DNA from: an uncultured Clostridia bacterium
GTDB taxonomy: Bacteria; Bacillota; Clostridia; Oscillospirales; Oscillospiraceae
Assembly: GCA_946628965.1 (NCBI GenBank)
Contig: CAMOXI010000019.1
Location: forward strand, 1 to 33,310
Direction: 5' to 3'
DNA length: 33,310 nt
The stretch's first letter is position 1. The number at the start of each line of letters is the position of its first letter. Shown here in pieces: positions 14,655-23,285 of this stretch. The notes below the pieces were generated by a model. It was not told the DNA's origin. It ran no database searches and was given only the letters and a program-made list of their open reading frames with translations. Made by a program: the position numbers and the translations under genes.

Positions 14655-15707
14655 TTACTTTACGATCTTGGAGGGCAGCCAGGCCGACGTCACATAGGCG
14701 TCGCTCTCGGCGGTGTTGTCCTTGATCTTCTGGCACCAGGCCTCGGCGTCAGCCTTGTTGTAGAAGGCGCCGCTCATGATCTCATAGATGCGGGAGCACT
14801 CGTACACAAAGGCGGGAAAGCCCGCAGCGGACATGGCGTCGCGGTTGCGCTCGGCCCCGCTGAAGGAGGTTCCGGCGGAAAACTGCACGGTGTAGGCCTG
14901 GACCTGGCCGTTCTTCTCCCGGTAGAAGGCGCCGGTGGGCTTTTCCAGATTGTCCTTGATCTTGCCGGGCAGGCCGTTCTTCTCGTAATCCTCGGTGAAG
15001 GCGTCAATGTCCTCCTGGGAAACGGTGACCGTGGCGATGTAGGTATCGGTCCGGTCGGTGTTGCTCCAGATGCAGTCGCGGTACTGCAGCGCGTTGCAGA
15101 TGTCGTGGAACTTGCCGCTCAGCACCCGGTAATTTGCGCCCTCCTGCAGAATGAAGGCGTCAAAGCCGGCCTTTTCCATCTTGGCCACCAGAGACTCGGC
15201 GTAGCTGAGATCCTGACTCGCGGACAGGGCCACGGAATAGACCTGCGTGCCCTCCGTGTCCTGCAGGGAGCTGGTCTTGCGGGTCTTCTCCGGCTTGCTC
15301 TCCGCCTGCTCCGCAATGGGTCCGGCCTCAAAGGCCTCGACCGCCTCCACAGGCAGCCGTGCGAAGATCACATAGGCCCTGACGCCTTCCGCATTCTCAC
15401 CCATACCGTCCCGGCTGCTGCGGGCGTCCGCTGCGTCGCGGAACTTGCCGCACAGCACTCTGACTTTGCCGTTGCTCTCATAGAGATAGGCGTCATAGCC
15501 CGCCTCCAGCAGCCGGTCACGCAGTGCGGCGGGCTCCTCTTTGTCCTCACTGCTCACGCAAACGGCATAGACCTTCTCGCCGTCTTTCTCCATCACATAG
15601 CTCTGATCGGCAGCGTAGGAATCGGCAAAGGCCGTCGCGCCGAGAGAGGCCGCCATCGTCAGCAGCAGCGCAAAGGCCAGCAGCCTGCGCATCCAATAAG
15701 CTTTCAT
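14655..15707 (-). CDS. Secreted protein with three SPOR domains
   Basis: A 350-residue protein with a signal peptide (MKAYWMRRLLAFALLLTMAA..., ending near TAFA). Three SPOR-like repeats of about 75 residues follow. Each runs VYxVxxSA..., a helix with AxxxxxxMxxAGFxAF(V/I), a strand YR(V/I)LSGKF and a second helix with the ADAxxxRD-type pattern; they begin near residues 46, 160 and 275. SPOR domains bind glycan strands stripped of stem peptides, often at division septa or during sporulation. No enzyme domain is attached, so it is probably a wall-binding structural or adaptor protein. GGAGG precedes the ATG, with a hairpin just upstream. Confidence 0.82.
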   Translation of the reverse strand: MKAYWMRRLLAFALLLTMAASLGATAFADSYAADQSYVMEKDGEKVYAVCVSSEDKEEPAALRDRLLEAGYDAYLYESNGKVRVLCGKFRDAADARSSRDGMGENAEGVRAYVIFARLPVEAVEAFEAGPIAEQAESKPEKTRKTSSLQDTEGTQVYSVALSASQDLSYAESLVAKMEKAGFDAFILQEGANYRVLSGKFHDICNALQYRDCIWSNTDRTDTYIATVTVSQEDIDAFTEDYEKNGLPGKIKDNLEKPTGAFYREKNGQVQAYTVQFSAGTSFSGAERNRDAMSAAGFPAFVYECSRIYEIMSGAFYNKADAEAWCQKIKDNTAESDAYVTSAWLPSKIVK

Positions 15708-15720
15708 AACATCCTCCGTC

Positions 15721-15738
15721 CTGCCCGCCTGCGGGCAG
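15721..15738 (-). other. Hairpin directly upstream of the SPOR gene ribosome binding site
   Basis: CTGCCCGC and GCGGGCAG form an 8-bp stem with a two-base loop in the leader; in RNA the loop is too tight, so the closing pair probably opens. It ends three bases before GGAGG and could influence translation. Confidence 0.45.
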
Positions 15739-15763
15739 TGTTTCTCTTTTCTGTGCGGGAAGC

Positions 15764-15772
15764 ATTATACCA
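15764..15772 (-). promoter_or_regulatory. Extended -10 promoter of the SPOR gene
   Basis: Minus strand TGGTATAAT (TG at 15771-15772, TATAAT at 15764-15769). No clear -35 box. The extended -10 can make up for this. Confidence 0.6.
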
Positions 15773-15828
15773 CATCTCCGTTGACATGGCCATAGATTTA
15801 AGAATTCTTCATTTCTGTATGCCCCCGG

Positions 15829-15860
15829 AAAAACTTTCGGCTGCGGCGGTGCCGCAGCCG
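15829..15860 (-). terminator. Terminator of the serine acetyltransferase gene
   Basis: A 10-bp perfect stem, CGGCTGCGGC (15838-15847) with GCCGCAGCCG (15851-15860). On the minus strand AAAGTTTTT follows, seven bases after the stop codon. Confidence 0.8.
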
Positions 15861-15867
15861 AGCAGAA

Positions 15868-16536
15868 TCAGATGATATAGTTGTCCTCACTCTCGGTCTC
15901 GAAGCGGCTCTCCCAGCGCTTGAGCCGGGCGATCTCCCCGCGCAGGGCCGCCAGATCGCTGGTGATGGGATCGGTCACGTCGCTGACATGGTCCACCGTG
16001 CCCACGTAGTTGACCTTCTCGCCGGCCACGCGGACCACCCGGGCCGGGATGCCGACGGCGGTGGCGTTCTCCGGGATCTCCTTGAGCACCACGGAGTTTG
16101 CGGCCACACGGGCATTGTCCCCGATGGTGATGGGGCCGAGCACCTTGGCGCCGGTGCCGATGAGCACGTTGTTGCCGATGGTGGGGTGGCGCTTGCCCAC
16201 GTCCTTGCCGGTGCCGCCCAGGGTCACGCCGTGATAGATCAGGCAGTCGTCCCCGATCTCCGCCGTCTCACCGATCACGATGCCCATGCCGTGGTCGATG
16301 ACCAGGCGCTTGCCGATCTTCGCGCCGGGATGGATCTCGATGCCGGTGCGGCGGCGGCTCCGCTGGGAGATGAAGCGGGCCAGGAATTTCAGATTGTGCT
16401 CATAGCACCAGTGGGCTTTGCGGTGGCTGCACACCGCCTTCAGGCCGGGATAGAGCAGCAGGATCTCCATGGTGGAGCGGGCGGCGGGGTCGCGGGCCTT
16501 GTAGGCCGCGATCATCTCGCGCAGGTCGTCAAACAT
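15868..16536 (-). CDS. cysE: Serine O-acetyltransferase
   Basis: A 222-residue enzyme that makes O-acetylserine from serine and acetyl-CoA, the first step of cysteine synthesis. The N-terminus is helical ([19 protein letters not shown]), followed by the left-handed beta-helix of hexapeptide repeats. Family motifs include [26 protein letters not shown]-type sequence with the catalytic DHG histidine, and VTLGGTGKD and KRHPTIG. It is of the short Firmicute type (EpsC/CysE). The C-terminal tail after about residue 180 is charged and perhaps helical, not the Ile-ended tail that binds CysK, although the chain does end in YII. AAAGGA lies ten bases before the ATG. No T-box was found in the short leader. 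Confidence 0.95.
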   Translation of the reverse strand: MFDDLREMIAAYKARDPAARSTMEILLLYPGLKAVCSHRKAHWCYEHNLKFLARFISQRSRRRTGIEIHPGAKIGKRLVIDHGMGIVIGETAEIGDDCLIYHGVTLGGTGKDVGKRHPTIGNNVLIGTGAKVLGPITIGDNARVAANSVVLKEIPENATAVGIPARVVRVAGEKVNYVGTVDHVSDVTDPITSDLAALRGEIARLKRWESRFETESEDNYII

Positions 16537-16715
16537 GTGTTCTGTTTTCCTTTCTGTCGTTTGTTTTCTCTTTATTCTATTCTATGCCTCCGGGAAAACA
16601 TCGACAGCCTGCGGCGAGCAAAAACATGGCCCTGCTCCTGTTTGCACAAATTCCCAGTAAATCGCTGGGTCATGGAGAGTATACCCGATATGCCCCGACC
16701 TGTCAAGCTTGCGTC

Positions 16716-16744
16716 TTGCAAAAGCGGAAAAGCAATGCTATACT
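16716..16744 (+). promoter_or_regulatory. Promoter of the LRR protein pair
   Basis: TTGCAA (16716-16721), 17-base spacer, TATACT (16739-16744); leader of about 28 bases before the ATG at 16779. Confidence 0.75.
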
Positions 16745-16778
16745 AAAATTTACTCAATTGGAATTGGGAGGCCGAAGG

Positions 16779-18113
16779 ATGAAGGCTTTGCAAGTGATCC
16801 GAAAAACCCTGTCCCTGCTGTTTGCGGCGGTGATCGTCGTCACCAGCGGGTCCCTGTTTATGCAGAGCGGCGGCGCGTCCGCCCCTGCCGATGCGCCGCT
16901 TCCGCCCATGGAGGTGACCACCGCCCCCGTGAGTACGGAGGAGAGCATCACCGCCATCACGGCGGATCCTGCCGAGCCCGGCGCTCCCACCGAGGCCGCG
17001 CCTGCCGAGCCGACCCCCGTGCCGGTGGTCATGGTCAGCGTGCTTGGCACCGACTACCCCTCTGACACCGCCGTGCTGGATCTGAGCGGCCAGGGGCGCG
17101 ACGCAATTCTCTCCGCCGCGGACAGTCTGGGCCAGTTCACCGCCCTGGACCGCATCGTTCTCGGCAGTGAGAGCGACGGCCTGAGCTGGGACGACATTGC
17201 CCGCATCCACAGCGCCGCGCCCGACGCCGCGCTGGACTATGCCTTCACCCTCTACGGCACGGCCCAGAACCTGGCCAATGAGACCGTGAACCTGAGCCAC
17301 GTGCCCGTGGGCGACCGGGGCGCCGCCGTCACCAGCGTTCTGCCCTTCATGACCCGCTGCACCTATCTGGATATGGACACCTGCGGCGTCGGCCACGAGG
17401 ATATGGACGCCATCCGGCAGGCCTTCCCCAACGTGAACGTGGTATGGCGCGTGAACTTCAAGGGCTACAGCGTGCGCACCGACTGTGAGCGCATCCTGGC
17501 CTCCAAGCCCTCCATCGCGGGTGAGCTGCACGACGAGGACGTGTGGGTCCTCAAATACTGCAACGGCTGCAAATATCTGGACCTGGGCCACAACGAGAGC
17601 CTGACCAACATCGAGTTCGTGCGCGGCATGCCCAACCTGGAGGTCGCGATCATCGCCATGAACCCCATCCGGGACCTGAGCCCTCTGGCCGAGTGCCCGC
17701 ACCTGGAGTATCTGGAGACCCAGACCACCAGCATCACGGACTTGAGCCCCCTGGCCAATCTCAAGGAGCTGCGGCATCTGAACATCTGCAAGCTGCCCAA
17801 TCTGTACGACATTTCCCCGCTCTTTAACCTGCCCGACCTGATGCGCCTCTGGATCGGCGGCATCACGCCCATCCCCGCCGAGCAGGTGGAGCAGATGCGG
17901 CAGATTGCCCCCGCCTGCGAGATCGACACCTCCGTCATCGACCCCACCACCGGCACCTGGCGCATCCAGGGCTATATCCGGGTGAGCCTCCCCCTCTATT
18001 CCGACGTGGACTTTGAGCAGGAAGTGCTCTCCCCCCGCTACTACAAGCTGCAGGAGCAGTTCGGCTACAAGGATCAGGACTTCTCCTTCGCCAGCAACGA
18101 TCCGCTGTATTGA
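16779..18113 (+). CDS. Secreted leucine-rich-repeat protein, first of a paralogous pair
   Basis: A 444-residue exported protein. An N-terminal hydrophobic segment (residues 8-30) acts as signal or anchor, followed by a Pro/Ala/Thr-rich linker to about residue 83. The middle part is shared with the next gene (FTLYG, YLDMDTCGV, VVWRVNFKGY, RTD, RILAS). Leucine-rich repeats follow at about 250-370, including YLDLGHN, RDLSPLAECPHLEYLE, TDLSPLANLKELRHLNIC and RLWIGGITPIP. The C-terminus ends in NDPLY. LRRs bind other molecules, so a surface-recognition role is likely, but no partner is known. The ATG is placed by GGGAGG seven bases upstream. Co-transcribed with the paralogue 14 bases on. Confidence 0.8.
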   Translation: MKALQVIRKTLSLLFAAVIVVTSGSLFMQSGGASAPADAPLPPMEVTTAPVSTEESITAITADPAEPGAPTEAAPAEPTPVPVVMVSVLGTDYPSDTAVLDLSGQGRDAILSAADSLGQFTALDRIVLGSESDGLSWDDIARIHSAAPDAALDYAFTLYGTAQNLANETVNLSHVPVGDRGAAVTSVLPFMTRCTYLDMDTCGVGHEDMDAIRQAFPNVNVVWRVNFKGYSVRTDCERILASKPSIAGELHDEDVWVLKYCNGCKYLDLGHNESLTNIEFVRGMPNLEVAIIAMNPIRDLSPLAECPHLEYLETQTTSITDLSPLANLKELRHLNICKLPNLYDISPLFNLPDLMRLWIGGITPIPAEQVEQMRQIAPACEIDTSVIDPTTGTWRIQGYIRVSLPLYSDVDFEQEVLSPRYYKLQEQFGYKDQDFSFASNDPLY

Positions 18114-18127
18114 GTACGGAGTAAACT

Positions 18128-19753
18128 ATGCGTAAAAAACTGCTTTGTGTCTTTCTGCTCTCGCTGTGCCTGCTGCTGGCGGGCTGCGGGCAGAAGGTCG
18201 AGCCCGTCAGCATCGATGGAAATGAATACAATCCCAAATCCACTACCGAGGTGACCATGGTGGTCACGGAGGAGACGCTCCCCCTGCTGGACGAGCTGCC
18301 CGCGCTGGAGAGCGCCGATCTGAGCGGAAGCCTCTGCTTTGCCGCCATCGAGGACTGGGCCGCCGCCCACCCCCAGGTGGCCGTGCGCTACACCGTGCCC
18401 ATCCGGGACGATCTGGTGCTTCCGAACGACACGGTCTCCGTGGATCTCTCCGGCGTGCCGCGGGAGGAGCTGCAGGAAGCGCTCCTCATGCTGTCCTACC
18501 TCCCTGCGCTGCAGGAGGTGGAGCTGGGCCGGCTGGAGGACGGCTCCGCTGCCACAGCGCTGGCCGAGCAGGATCCGGCGCTTCGCGTCAGCTACACGCC
18601 CACTTGGCGGGGACAGACGCTGGATCTGAACACAAGTGCTCTGGATCTCTCTCAGGTCACTGTTGCCGATGCCCGGGCGCTGTTGAGCTGGCTGCCCATG
18701 ATGCAGAACCTTCGCTCTGTCTCTCTCGGCAGCGGCAGCGCCGAAGCGCCCCCCGTGTCCTGGGACATGCTGGCCCAGATGCAGGCCGCCGCGCCACAGG
18801 CGGAATTTTCCTACGCCTTCACGCTCTACGGCAAGGAGCTGACCCTGCAGGACACCGCGCTGGATCTCAACCACATCCGCATCGAAGATCAGGGCGCTCT
18901 GGTCAAGGCCATCACCGCCTGCATGCCCGCTCTCACCTACCTGGACATGGATTTCTGCGGCGTGGACGACGAGTACATGGCCGAGATCCGGGACAATCTG
19001 CCCAACTGCGAGGTGGTCTGGCGCGTCTGGTTCGGCACCGGCTACACCTGCCGCACCGACGAGGTGCGCATCCTGGCCTCCAACCCCGGCATCGGCGGCG
19101 AGCTGAGCCCGGACAACACCGGCCCCCTCAAGTACTGCACCAAGGTCAAGTATCTGGATCTGGGGCACAACTCCTATCTGGGCAATCTGGACTTCTGCAA
19201 CTACATGCCGGATCTGGAGAGCCTGGTCATTGCCCTCTCCAACGTGCACGACCTCTCGCCCCTGGCAAACTGCCCCCACCTGCACTATGCCGAGCTGCAG
19301 ACCAGCGCCCTCAACGATCTGCGCCCGCTGGCAAACTGCAAGGAGCTCACCGACCTGAACATCTGCTATAACTTCAGCCTGACCGATATCACGCCGCTCT
19401 ACGGCATCAGCACGCTCCGCCGTCTCTGGATCGGCTGCCTGACGCCGATTCCCGTTTCCCAAGTGGAGGAGATCCAGCGTCTCCTGCCGGACTGCACCGT
19501 GAACACCAAGGACCTGGACCCCACCCGCGAGGAGTGGCGCTGGGACGGGGAGTACGACAACGGCATGCTCAAGCCCTCTGCGGGCTATGAGCAGCTGCGC
19601 ATCAACATGGAGTATGACCGCGCGCCCTTCTCCTACTCCTATATCCGCAACGATCCCCTCTATGCGCCCCACGGCCAGGGGGACAACACCACCCCGCCGG
19701 ACTGGTTCCTGAACCAGGAGGCCATCCCCTACGATTACTCGATCCCGGAATAA
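18128..19753 (+). CDS. LRR lipoprotein, second of the paralogous pair
   Basis: A 541-residue lipoprotein: signal peptide MRKKLLCVFLLSLCLLLAGC with lipobox LAGC (cysteine 20). Residues from about 215 on run parallel to the preceding protein: FTLYGKELTL, LTYLDMDFCGV, VVWRVWFGTGY, RTDEVRILAS, YLDLGHNSYLG, HDLSPLANCPHLHY, RLWIGCLTPIP and NDPLY. The N-terminal 200 residues form an extra module (degenerate LRR-like, with VDLSGVP and LDLSQVTVADA) absent from the first protein, and a C-terminal extension of some 25 residues follows NDPLY. Both seem to be outside the membrane, the first perhaps free or anchored, the second lipid anchored. GGAG precedes the ATG. Function unknown. Confidence 0.8.
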   Translation: MRKKLLCVFLLSLCLLLAGCGQKVEPVSIDGNEYNPKSTTEVTMVVTEETLPLLDELPALESADLSGSLCFAAIEDWAAAHPQVAVRYTVPIRDDLVLPNDTVSVDLSGVPREELQEALLMLSYLPALQEVELGRLEDGSAATALAEQDPALRVSYTPTWRGQTLDLNTSALDLSQVTVADARALLSWLPMMQNLRSVSLGSGSAEAPPVSWDMLAQMQAAAPQAEFSYAFTLYGKELTLQDTALDLNHIRIEDQGALVKAITACMPALTYLDMDFCGVDDEYMAEIRDNLPNCEVVWRVWFGTGYTCRTDEVRILASNPGIGGELSPDNTGPLKYCTKVKYLDLGHNSYLGNLDFCNYMPDLESLVIALSNVHDLSPLANCPHLHYAELQTSALNDLRPLANCKELTDLNICYNFSLTDITPLYGISTLRRLWIGCLTPIPVSQVEEIQRLLPDCTVNTKDLDPTREEWRWDGEYDNGMLKPSAGYEQLRINMEYDRAPFSYSYIRNDPLYAPHGQGDNTTPPDWFLNQEAIPYDYSIPE

Positions 19754-19764
19754 GCGATATTGCC

Positions 19765-19803
19765 AAAGCGGCAGAGAAAAACAATGTTTTTCTCTGCCGC
19801 TTT
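19765..19803. terminator. Strong bidirectional terminator after the LRR pair
   Basis: An 18-bp perfect stem (19765-19782 with 19786-19803) and a three-base loop, with A/T-rich ends (AAAG...CTTT) and an inner AAAAA/TTTTT. It also ends the convergent kinase-fold gene. Confidence 0.88.
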
Positions 19804-19827
19804 CATTATCTGGTTGCTGTTTTGCGC

Positions 19828-20577
19828 TTATTCGTAATCCGCCACGTTGGCCCAGCGGAGCAGGAAGTCCCGCTCCTCCAGGTTGCCTTTGACGGACTGG
19901 GACGCCGCCACAATGGGCATCCACTTCTGCACGTAGCGCTTGTCGGTGCCGCTCTTTTCGCAGAAGAGGTCCAGATAGCGCTCGGCGGTCTCCGCTTTCC
20001 CGGCCAGATGGAAGGTCAGGTAGGTGCGGGCCACGTCGGCCGAGGCGTTGCCCTGGGTGGCGTGGGCCCAGTCGATGACATAGAGCTTCCCCTCCGGCGT
20101 GCGGATGATGTTGGAGGGGCAGAGATCCCCGTGGCAGAGCTTGTCATGGTTGGGCAGGCCCTCCAGCCGGATCAGCAGCTCATAGCGGGTCACCGGCTCC
20201 AGATCGGCGGAGAGGATCTTGCGGTTCATCTTGTCCTTCAGACGGCTTAAGAGCGGGCTCTTCTTCGTGTGGATCAGCATCTGGGTGTCCACCAGCATCT
20301 CCACGTACTGCGCCTCGTTTTCGGGATCGTCCCGCATCAGGTGGGAGAGCGTGGTGCCCTCGATATACTCCGAGACGATGGCCCAGCGGCCGTCGATCGT
20401 CGTGACCTCCAGGATCTTCGGCACATACAGCCCCAGATCCTCCACGCGGGCCTGGTTGAGTGCCTCGTTCAAAATATCGGCCTTGGCATAATTGGCGTTG
20501 AAGACCTTGATGCACTTGTCGCCGTCGCGGTAGACGGTCTTGGTTTTGCGTTCCGCGATCACCTGTTCCAGCTTCAT
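19828..20577 (-). CDS. Aminoglycoside phosphotransferase-fold small-molecule kinase
   Basis: A 249-residue protein of the APH/choline kinase fold, similar to the group annotated as TIGR02172. Visible are the N-lobe with KCIKVFNANY (ATP-binding lysine), the catalytic loop HGDLCPSN with aspartate and asparagine, and the metal-binding DWAH. It phosphorylates an unknown small molecule; nothing suggests a real drug-resistance gene. Its ribosome binding site, AAAGGAG, contains or borders the stop codon of adhE four bases upstream, so it is translationally coupled to adhE. Why a kinase follows adhE is unclear. Confidence 0.8.
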   Translation of the reverse strand: MKLEQVIAERKTKTVYRDGDKCIKVFNANYAKADILNEALNQARVEDLGLYVPKILEVTTIDGRWAIVSEYIEGTTLSHLMRDDPENEAQYVEMLVDTQMLIHTKKSPLLSRLKDKMNRKILSADLEPVTRYELLIRLEGLPNHDKLCHGDLCPSNIIRTPEGKLYVIDWAHATQGNASADVARTYLTFHLAGKAETAERYLDLFCEKSGTDKRYVQKWMPIVAASQSVKGNLEERDFLLRWANVADYE

Positions 20578-20581
20578 GGTC

Positions 20582-23230
20582 TTATCTCCTTTCCAGCTGC
20601 GCCTCTGTGGGCTTGGCTGTCTCCGTAAATTTTCTGCCGTAGTAGGCGTTGAGATACATCTGCCGGATCTCGCCGATCAGCGGGTAGCGGGGATTGGCCC
20701 CGGTGCACTGGTCGTCGAAGGCCTGCTCGCTCATCTCGTCGAGCGTGGCGAGGAAGGCCTGCTCGTCCTCCACATAGTCGCGGATCGTGGGCTTGATGCC
20801 GATCTGGGCCTTGAGCTCGTCGATCTTCTTGATCAGGTTCTCCACCTTCTTCTCGTCCGTCCGGCCGCCGCAGCCCAGCGCGTCCGCGATCTCGGCATAG
20901 CGGGCCATGGTGTGCGGGTGGTCGTACTGGGGGAAGGCGCCCATCTTGGTCGGCGCGTCGCAGGAGTTGAAGCGGATCACCTCGTCCATCATCAGGGCGT
21001 TGGCCAGGCCGTGGGCGATATGGTGGAAGGCGCCCAGCTTGTGGGCCATGGAGTGCATCACGCCGAGGAAGGCGTTGGCGAAGGCCATGCCCGCCATGGT
21101 GGCGGCGTTCGCCACCTTTTCGCGGGCCTCCAGATCGTTCTGCCCGTCGGCATAGGCCCGGGGCAGGTAGGCAAAGAGGGTCTGCAGCGCCTTGATGGCC
21201 AGCGCGTCGGTGTAGTCCGTGGCCATGACGGAGACGTAGGCCTCCAGCGCGTGGGACACGGCGTCGATGCCGGAGGAGGCGGTCAGCCCCTTGGGGGCGG
21301 AGAGGTGCAGGTCGGTATCCACGATGGCCATGTTGGGCATCAGCTCATAGTCGGCCAGGGGGTACTTGATGCCGCTCTGCTCGTCGGTGATGACGGCGAA
21401 GGGCGTGGCCTCGCTGCCGGTGCCGGCGGAGGTGGGGATCGCCACGAAATAGGCCTTTTCGCCCATCTTCGGGAACTTGTAGATGCGCTTGCGGATATCG
21501 GCAAAGCGCATGGCCATGTCGGCAAAGTCGGCCTCCGGGTGTTCGTAGAGCACCCACATGATCTTGGCCGCGTCCATGGGCGAGCCGCCGCCCATGGCGA
21601 TGATCACGTCGGGCTTGAAGGAACGCATCTGCTCGGCACCCCGCTTGGCGCAGGCCAGAGTCGGGTCGTTGGGCACATCGAAGAAGCAGCTGTACTGGAT
21701 GCCCAGGGCCTCCAGCCGGGCGAAGACAGCGTCCGCCGCTCCGCTCTTGTAGAGGTGGGGGCCGGTGACCACGAAGGCCCTCTTCTTGCCCATCTCGCCC
21801 AGTTCGCCCAGGGCCACGGGCAGGCAGCCCCGCTTGGTATAGATCTTTTCCGGCGCGCGGAACCAGAGCATATTCTCCCTTCTTTCCACCACGGTCTTGA
21901 TGTTCAGCAGATGCTTGACGCCCACGTTCTCCGATACGGAGTTGCCGCCCCAGGAGCCGCAGCCCAGCGTCAGCGAGGGGGTGAGGGCGAAGTTGTAGAG
22001 GTCGCCCAGACCGCCCTGGGAGGAGGGGGTGTTGACCACGATGCGGCAGGTCTTCATCCGCGCCTGAAACTTTTCCAGCTTCTCCTGCCCGGTCATCAGA
22101 TCCAGGTAAATGGAGGAGGTGTGGCCCAGGCCGCCGTCCTCGATGAGCTTCGCTGCCTTGTCAAAGGCGTCGTCCAGATCTTTCGCCCGGTACATGGCCA
22201 GCACCGGGGAGAGCTTCTCGTGGGCAAACTCCTCGCTCAGCTCCACGGACTCCACCTCGCCGATCAGGATCTTGGTGCCGGCGGGCACCTTGACGCCCGC
22301 AAGCTCGGCGATCTTCGCCGCGCTCTGGCCCACGATCTTCGCGTTCAGGGAGCCGTTGATGAGCATGGTCCTGCGCACCTTGTCCAGCTCCTCGCCCTGC
22401 AGGAACCAGCAGCCGCGCGCCGCAAACTCCCGGCGCACTTCGTCATAGACCGCGTCGTGGACGATGACCGACTGCTCGGAGGCGCAGATCATGCCGTTGT
22501 CGAAAGTCTTGGAGTGGATGATGGAGTTGACCGCCAGCAGGATGTCCGCCGTCTCGTCGATCACGGCGGGGGTGTTGCCCGCGCCCACGCCCAGTGCCGG
22601 GGTGCCGGAGGAGTAGGCCGCGTTGACCATGCTGGGGCCGCCGGTGGCGAGGATCACGTCCGCCTGCTTCATCAGAAGTCCCGTGAGCTCCCGGGAGGGA
22701 ACGTTGATCCAGCCGATGATGTCCTCCGGCGCGCCGGCGGCGACCGCCGCCTCCAGCACCAGCTTCGCCGCCTCCACCGTGCAGCCCTTGGCCCGGTGGT
22801 GCGGGGAGATGATGATGCCGTTGCGGGTCTTGAGCGCCAGCAGGGTCTTGAAGATCGCGGTGGAGGTGGGGTTCGTGGTGGGGATGATGGCGCAGATCAG
22901 GCCCAGGGGCTCTGCGATCTTCCGCATGCCGTAGGCCTTGTTTTCTTCGATCACGCCGCAGGTCTTGGTGTTGCGGTACGCGTTGTAGATATATTCCGAG
23001 GCAAAGTGATTCTTGGTCACCTTGTCCTCCAGGATGCCCATGCCGGTCTCCTCCACGGCGGCGCGGGCCAGCGGCACGCGGGCCTTGTTCGCGGCGGTGG
23101 CGGCGGCCAGGAAGATTCTGTCCACCTGCTCCTGCGTATAGGTGGCATAGATGGCCTGGGCTTTCTTCACCCGGTCGATCTCTTCTTTGAGCGCATCCAC
23201 GGTATCAATGATGGGGTATTCTTTTTTCAC
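20582..23230 (-). CDS. adhE: Bifunctional acetaldehyde/alcohol dehydrogenase
   Basis: An 882-residue two-domain enzyme that reduces acetyl-CoA through acetaldehyde to ethanol (some also act on butyryl-CoA) and so re-oxidises NADH. The N-terminal aldehyde dehydrogenase half has the NAD loop VGAGNTPAV and the catalytic cysteine 249 in NGMICASEQS. The C-terminal half is an iron alcohol dehydrogenase with GGGSPMDAAK and the metal-binding region HSMAHKLGAFHHIAHG. Length and order match the AdhE spirosome enzymes. The start is GTG at 23230, eight bases after GAGGAGG. The promoter carries one very good and one weaker Rex site, fitting induction at high NADH. Confidence 0.97.
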   Translation of the reverse strand: MKKEYPIIDTVDALKEEIDRVKKAQAIYATYTQEQVDRIFLAAATAANKARVPLARAAVEETGMGILEDKVTKNHFASEYIYNAYRNTKTCGVIEENKAYGMRKIAEPLGLICAIIPTTNPTSTAIFKTLLALKTRNGIIISPHHRAKGCTVEAAKLVLEAAVAAGAPEDIIGWINVPSRELTGLLMKQADVILATGGPSMVNAAYSSGTPALGVGAGNTPAVIDETADILLAVNSIIHSKTFDNGMICASEQSVIVHDAVYDEVRREFAARGCWFLQGEELDKVRRTMLINGSLNAKIVGQSAAKIAELAGVKVPAGTKILIGEVESVELSEEFAHEKLSPVLAMYRAKDLDDAFDKAAKLIEDGGLGHTSSIYLDLMTGQEKLEKFQARMKTCRIVVNTPSSQGGLGDLYNFALTPSLTLGCGSWGGNSVSENVGVKHLLNIKTVVERRENMLWFRAPEKIYTKRGCLPVALGELGEMGKKRAFVVTGPHLYKSGAADAVFARLEALGIQYSCFFDVPNDPTLACAKRGAEQMRSFKPDVIIAMGGGSPMDAAKIMWVLYEHPEADFADMAMRFADIRKRIYKFPKMGEKAYFVAIPTSAGTGSEATPFAVITDEQSGIKYPLADYELMPNMAIVDTDLHLSAPKGLTASSGIDAVSHALEAYVSVMATDYTDALAIKALQTLFAYLPRAYADGQNDLEAREKVANAATMAGMAFANAFLGVMHSMAHKLGAFHHIAHGLANALMMDEVIRFNSCDAPTKMGAFPQYDHPHTMARYAEIADALGCGGRTDEKKVENLIKKIDELKAQIGIKPTIRDYVEDEQAFLATLDEMSEQAFDDQCTGANPRYPLIGEIRQMYLNAYYGRKFTETAKPTEAQLERR

Positions 23231-23248
23231 ACAGATCGCCTCCTCTGT

Positions 23249-23266
23249 TCGTCAACAAAATAACAA
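23249..23266 (-). promoter_or_regulatory. Second, weaker Rex-like site in the adhE promoter
   Basis: TCGTCAACAAAATAACAA on the plus strand matches 11 of 14 fixed positions of the clostridial Rex pattern TTGTTAA-N4-TTAACAA. It overlaps the -10 box. Confidence 0.4.
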
Positions 23267-23285
23267 AGCCGTTTTCTTTTGTCAA
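23257..23285 (-). promoter_or_regulatory. adhE promoter
   Basis: Minus strand: TTGACA (23280-23285), 17-base spacer, TATTTT (23257-23262). The start of transcription should be near 23250, giving a 20-base leader holding GAGGAGG. Confidence 0.8.

Noticed and set aside
16537-16778. T-box or other riboswitch before cysE
   Set aside because: The gap is short, no AGGGUGGNACCGCG T-box core was found, and no T-run attenuator is present.
18074-19924. A 616-codon open frame opposite the second LRR gene
   Set aside because: Antisense shadow; the plus frame has signal peptide, ribosome binding site and terminator.
19828-20577. Aminoglycoside resistance gene
   Set aside because: The fold is APH-like, but no resistance-type signature or mobile context is present and it is coupled to adhE.
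20540-23263. A 907-codon open frame on the plus strand opposite adhE
   Set aside because: It is antisense to a certain gene, has low-complexity Gly/His/Val/Asp composition from GC-rich codons and no family features.
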